Part shown: in pieces, positions 59,108 through 64,000 of the stretch | Layout: every line of letters starts with the position of its first letter | Numbering within the stretch: the first letter of the stretch is position 1 | DNA from: Selaginella tamariscina | Taxonomy: Eukaryota; Streptophyta; Lycopodiopsida; Selaginellales; Selaginellaceae | DNA: 64,000 bases | Direction of reading: 5' to 3' | Assembly (NCBI GenBank): GCA_003024785.1 | Contig: PUQB01000010.1 | Coordinates: 437,456 to 501,455 of the forward strand | Notes under the pieces: model-generated | The model's database searches: none | What the model saw: the letters and a program-made list of their open reading frames with translations, nothing else | What the model was told of the DNA's origin: nothing | Made by a program: the position numbers and the translations under genes

Positions 59108-62040
59108 AAGTATCGTATAAGAATATTTGTTATTTATTAAACACAACACAAGATGATAGAAGATTATATATGTATATCATATTTTTATTCATGATTTTTA
59201 TTTTTTTTAAATTCATAAATTTATTAATTAATTTGTAACTCATAGTTTTTTAATTTCAAAATGCAATCAGTTAAATACATATATTGCAATATAATATACT
59301 TGTCTAAATATTTTATTTTAACAGGTTTATATAGATTAAGTATATACATTTAATTATTCTGTTTCATTTTAAATTAAATTACAAATAAATAAACTAATAA
59401 CAAGAATATCCCATTAAATTCTAAATAAAGTGAAATTTAGATTAACTTAAATAAAAATTTAATAAATTTTTTGTTTACAATGGTTAAAGTCTTAAATGTA
59501 ATGCTTGGTTTGACTTGTTATATTTTAATTTTTAAGCTTTAAAGTGTGTTGGTTCTGTTGAAGTTTGATAAAGAAGTTTATGTAAAGATTTTAAATTGAG
59601 AATAAAATTTACATGTAATTTACATGTAGTTTTTATGTACCAAATGTGTGTAGGTCTCTTTGTATGTGTGTATTGATGTATAATGTGTATTTAATGTTTA
59701 TTTTACATGTCTTTATATATATATATATATATATAATGTACACATTCGATATATACAAACACACATATCAAAATGTCTGCACTCCATGTTCCTCCGTATT
59801 ATTTTATATGCATATCTTATGCGTATGAACTGGAAGAATACGACTACACAACCAAAGCATGTTATAGTGTGTATATGTGCTATTACCTGCCAAAAAAGGT
59901 TTGTCCGGAGATCACGGGAAGCTTATATATATATATATATTATATTATAGGCGTGCATGAATACGTGCGTGTTGTATGTGTATGTGTAAACAGTATAGTA
60001 TTTGAATCTTCTGCAGAAAGACACAAAGAAATTTCAAGTTGGAAAAGGTTAATACACTCGTCACAAAAGGGAAGCTGCACTGGAAAAAGGAAAGGGCAAA
60101 GGGCACTTGTCATACGCAGACACGGTACCCTTATTTTGACAAGTAGGCGCGTGCGTGTGTTCAGCCAGACGTGAGACTTGAATGGAATTATATCACTATC
60201 AATAATGTTCTTATGTATATTATTTTCTACACATATAAATACATATACAACGTATACGATGCCAGATGAACTTTTGACTTATCCATGTATATAAGTCAAA
60301 GTATATTCTAAGGTATAAGAAATTAATTAAATTTATTTTGAATACCTGTTGACAATAAAATAAATATTATGTTGAAAAATGGTACGAAAATTACATATAT
60401 AAATGTACAATTATCTAAACGTGTCTAACACGTCTAGTTTAGGGTTTCCTGTAATTAAGCAAACATTGCCAGCGTATAAATGATTAATAATTTGATACAG
60501 AGCTGGCAAATGTTTAAATGCCCATATATTGACTCGATTAGAAACACCTACTCCACCTAAGATAATAATGTATGTATAGAATACATATACGTGCTTATAT
60601 ACGCGTATATAGGAAGGCTAGATTAAGTCAATATAGAGTGGATCAACTAACTTTCCACGACCACTTCATATACGCGCTTTGTCAAAAATGACGTAGTTTA
60701 GTCCACGCTCTCTAAATAGTAACCTAAACACCTCCTAATTTGCTAAACTCGGCTAACTTTGGCTAAACCTTACTTAACTTTTGCTAAACTCTACTTAGTA
60801 ACTTGCTAAATTACACGACGCTTGGAATTTTCCAGATGCTTCACTTTTCATGCAAAGGTGGCGAAATCCAAGTCGCACGATTCAGCAATCGTGCCACGTG
60901 TCTAAGCCATTTCCTTTGCCAACAAATCACTTTACATACGTAGGTTCGGAAAACACACCTAGAGACTTTCTGCATACAACTTCCGTATACGTATTTTATA
61001 CACGTGTATAAAGTACACGTATATGAGTATAGAATACACGTAATATGTATTATCTGAAACTACCACTGTATCCACGACAAATCGGCGGCTCTGATTGCTT
61101 CCCATCTGAATATGTGAGCCAGACAAATCATTATATAGATAAATAGATAACTACATAAAGTATTTAAATATAAATAACATTAAATATGAGCAAGGAACAT
61201 GATCCACTTGTCAGTGTATGTAATCACGCCAACCGATGTTCTTATCACTATACATCCAAATATCACAAATATTTTATTATTTTTTAATTATTAATTATCA
61301 TTAATTTAGTTTAAACATGTATATGAATCTTAATATCAAAAGAAGTACAGATATTTGTATAATTTAATGTATATATAACTCATTAAAAAGAGCTTAAACA
61401 TGTATTTAATGTCTACTTGGGAGCAAACACGTAGTTACGAAATTCCAATACACAATATGATTAAATGTTATAACAATACAACATTTAATTATAGATCTTT
61501 ATAAGGTTGTCTATTCAGTGGGAGGATATATATTAAATATTTAAAGTTATGGGGAACCAGAAAGAAACTATTTAACTTTAATTAAAGTACTAGAAAGCGA
61601 TAAGACGTAAAGTTTAAGTGATCTTAAGGATCTGATTCGATTTAAACACTTACATTTTAATTTTTATTAATTATTTAAATTATTTTTTAAAGGTCCAACA
61701 TGCTCCGCATGGTCTGAGCATATACGTACAAGAATGCCCCAAACTGTTCCTTACATAATTAATATAAACAATGTGTATTTACATTATTTACCAAAATGAC
61801 CCTGTATATGTACATACGTACGGATGTAATTATCTTAAAAAGACGATTACGATCGCGTTTTGTGGTCCAGAAGATTTTGGCGGCAATTATATCCACGAAC
61901 GTGCACACAATGAAGGGTTAATACCGACCCTGTTAAGCTTTCCGAACCTAGAGGTAGGTTCGTTACCGAACCTAGTAAACCGGACGTGAAGCGTGGAATC
62001 CATTATGGTTTTGTGTGTGCCATATATGCCGTGAAGGAAG
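59108..62040. other. Intergenic region with ACGT-type motifs
   Basis: No gene seen. Microsatellite (TA)n near 59717-59735. At 60740-60810 a degenerate repeat of gctaaact units about 12 bp apart. A G-box-like gccacgtgtc lies near 60893. Between 60985 and 61050 several TACACGTAT-like palindromes recur. These could be regulatory, but no gene lies close enough to tie them to with confidence. Confidence 0.35.
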
Positions 62041-62170
62041 AAGAACAGGTTGTTTCTGTGCGTCTTGCCGACTGTTTGTGGATTAAGTATGTGGATTTCT
62101 ACGGTACTCTATGAATAAAATGGGAGCTTCTGTGGTTCTGTGCAGCTGGGTTTGTGAATCACTCTGATCA

Positions 62171-62359
62171 GTAGCTGCCCATCTAGGAGATCGATCGATT
62201 TTGTATTGGGTTTCTCTTGATTCTGTCCGGAATAGGGAAAGCCTTCGTTTTGTGTCTTCTGGGTCATTCATTGATTTCTGCAAAGATTAGTAGGAGCCCA
62301 ACAAGGAGATCAATCGACTGTATATTGGGTTCTCAGGGTTCTGTCCGGGATACAGAAAA
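62171..62359 (+). repeat. Direct duplication in the probable 5' leader of the RING-CH gene
   Basis: About 70 bp at 62171-62240 (gagatcgatcga, tattgggtttctc, ttctgtccggaatag) recur at 62289-62359 (gagatcaatcga, tattgggttctc, ttctgtccgggatac). Unit spacing is about 118 bp. The second copy ends ten bases before the start codon at 62369. Confidence 0.65.
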
Positions 62360-62368
62360 CAGAGGGCC

Positions 62369-62851
62369 ATGGAGGATCATGTTGTATTGGATGTAGAGAG
62401 GCTCACAAGTGCAAATGAAGCGATATCGGACAGGAAATGCGAGGAATACAGGCTGGTTTCGTGTTCTTCAGCGGATGAACATGTGATGACACTCCCGGAG
62501 TATGTAGAGGTTGAAGATTTCACTAAGGGAAGTGTGCGGAGAGTGGGACGATTGTGGAGTGCAGGATTTGTCAAGAAGAAGATGAGGTTGGGAATTTGGA
62601 AGTGCCCTGTGCGTGTTCTGGAAGCGTTAAGGTACACACCGTTTTTCCCTTTTGCCCTTTTGCCCTTTTTATTTATTGTTTTTCTTGTTTATTTTTTGTT
62701 TCTGTGCAGTACGCACACAGGAAATGCGTGCAGCGTTGGTGCAATGAGAAGGGCGACACAACATGCGAAATTTGCCAGAAGGTATCCGTTTTATTATATA
62801 TGTATATACATTATATATATAATATATATAGTATTTGCAAATGATGAATGG

Positions 62852-62906
<55 letters not shown>

Positions 62907-64000
62907 ATTCTCATATTCTATATATACAAGCAAGGCACTCGGTAGGGGTGTGTGTGTGTGTGGTAACTATACATATTAAAAGTTTGCGTACGACGCACAC
63001 ATATACAGACGTACACACACAAGTATTAACGTTGTTGTTGTTATCTTCAGCCATATCAACCTGGCTATACTGCTCCTCCTCGGCCTCCTCAAGTGGAAGG
63101 AGTTCCCATTGATCTAAGGTATAGCTATACGAATATTCTATATTCATACGCACTTGTGTAATATAATATAATTTTAAATTATTCAACTAATAATTTTGAT
63201 TATTTTTTAGTGGAAATTGGGGAATTACGGGGCCTCATCAACTGGATTTACGTGATCCAAGAATACTTGCAATGGCAGCAGAGAGACATTTTCTGGACTC
63301 TGATTATGATGAATATGCCTCAGCAAATGCAAGCAGTGCAGCGTGTTGTCGATCTGCAGCCCTTATTGTACGTATATGCATATGTATATACACTATACAT
63401 GTATATATACACTCATATCTACTATCTGCAAATTTCTGCAAATACTTAACGACATACCCGTCGCTATTTATATCAAACCACATACTATATATACACAGAC
63501 GTACAACTCTTGGTATACTTGTCTGTATCTGTATGCCACGCGCGTACACACGTGATGTATGGTTTGAGGTAATTATTGAGCTAATATAGTTTTATAATAT
63601 TTCAGCTCATGGCTTTATTGCTACTTCGTCACGCTCTTGCAATGGCGACTTCTGGTGCAGATGATGATGCGTCCACATTGTTCACAGTAAGTCAAAACAT
63701 GCATTATTTTCATGCAATTATATATATACTTTAAGTATTGTGTAATTAAACATTATGAATTGTAGTAGTGTTAAACTTTGTGTATAATATTATTGACGTA
63801 TATGTTTATTATTTGTGCAGCTATTTCTATTGCGTGCAGCAGGCTTTCTTTTACCCTGTTACATCATGCTCAGAGCTTTGAGTATTCTACAAAGACGTCG
63901 CCAGCAACAAGTAAGTCGCCATCTAATTGTTATTTATAATTTAATTATTGTACTGTGTGTGTGTGTCGCGCGCGCGCGCGTGTGTGTGTGATACTATCTG
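62369..64000 (+). CDS. RING-CH (MARCH-type) membrane E3 ubiquitin ligase, partial (runs off right edge)
   Basis: Would transfer ubiquitin from an E2 to membrane-linked targets. Start MEDHVVLDVERL at 62369 (context gccATGG). RING-CH: VECRICQEEDEVGNLEVPCA, CSGSVK, then after intron 1 YAHRKCVQRWCNEKGDTTCE and ICQK. This is the C4HC3 pattern (C-x2-C, C-x-C, H-x2-C, C-x2-C). Next PYQPGYTAPPRPPQVEGVPI, typical of the plant RING-CH/DUF3675 group, and LDLRDPRILAMAAERHFLDS. Two hydrophobic segments follow: LMALLLLRHALAM and LFLLRAAGFLLPCYIMLRAL. Introns: 62632-62709, 62782-63050, 63119-63210, 63368-63605, 63687-63820, and one from 63911 past the edge. One frame shift separates the N-terminal 55 residues from the RING frame near 62530 (ggaag run), so the first exon needs checking. 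Confidence 0.85.
62857..62906. repeat. (GT)n microsatellite in intron 2 of the RING-CH gene
   Basis: About 24 GT units without interruption, with further GT/CA runs at 62948-62962 and 63011-63022. Another (GT)/(GC) run is near 63954-63990 in the last intron. Dinucleotide runs are frequent in the introns of both right-hand genes. Confidence 0.85.

Noticed and set aside
62669..62914. Histidine-threonine repeat ORF on the minus strand
   Set aside because: Product of the (GT)n microsatellite in an intron.
1..64000. CRISPR arrays, rRNA or tRNA genes
   Set aside because: I looked for regular spaced repeats, conserved tRNA T-arm text and rRNA text and saw none. The tandem arrays present have no spacers.

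Overview
The window is nuclear DNA of a land plant, most likely a non-seed plant. Pointers are: degenerate copies of a microbial-type terpene synthase-like (MTPSL) gene, a class known from lycophytes, ferns and bryophytes; a Crinkler-like P-loop NTPase gene with a nuclease-like tail; plant Ty3/gypsy lineages next to a sushi/Tf1-like chromovirus; and two plant housekeeping-type genes with very short introns (about 45-90 bp in the ligase gene). A lycophyte such as Selaginella would fit all of this, but that is inference. Most of the window is AT-rich repeats and transposons. The element at 6.3-16.3 kb is visibly GC-richer than its surroundings.

Layout. (1) 1-5.4 kb: part of a tandem duplication whose unit is [3' flank - MTPSL gene - long AT-rich block]. 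The N-terminus of copy A runs off the left edge; copy B (1950-3105) is a pseudogene. (2) 5.4-22.5 kb: a retrotransposon nest. A minus-strand chromovirus (here CHR-1) was hit in its integrase by a large Tat-like element (TAT-1). A later inversion of about 1.84 kb (16307-18148) scrambled the order of both. A second, plus-strand chromovirus (CHR-2, 18491-22460) lies head-to-head with CHR-1. (3) 22.7-32.3 kb: a Ty3/gypsy element with short LTRs (GYP-1), with a 4-bp target duplication and visible empty sites in paralogous DNA. Its reverse transcriptase is split by a second element (SUSHI-1, 24776-29548) with a perfect 5-bp target duplication. SUSHI-1 has a primer site complementary to its own predicted RNA 5' end, a C-terminal chromodomain, and no reverse transcriptase or RNase H. 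(4) 32.3-37.5 kb: another copy of the AT-rich block and a 3' fragment of a second Tat-like element (TAT-2). (5) 37.5-40.2 kb: the Crinkler-like gene, minus strand, with a 15-nt microexon and several frame breaks. (6) 42.5-49.3 kb: further units of the MTPSL duplication, with copy C at 45182-46320. (7) 49.3-57 kb: AT-rich DNA with minor repeats and no recognised gene. (8) 57.1-59.1 kb: a 4-coumarate-CoA-ligase-like acyl-activating enzyme ending in the peroxisomal signal SKL. (9) 62.4 kb to the right edge: a RING-CH (MARCH-type) membrane E3 ligase gene, cut by the window end.

The ordinary genes do not form a pathway or operon. The story of the window is genome turnover: tandem duplication and decay of terpene synthase loci, nested retrotransposition with a readable time order, and an inversion with an 11-bp inverted duplication at both ends. 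Many frame breaks, including in the two otherwise well-preserved genes, sit in short homopolymers and may be assembly indels. Real decay and sequence error therefore need separating before any of these genes is called dead.
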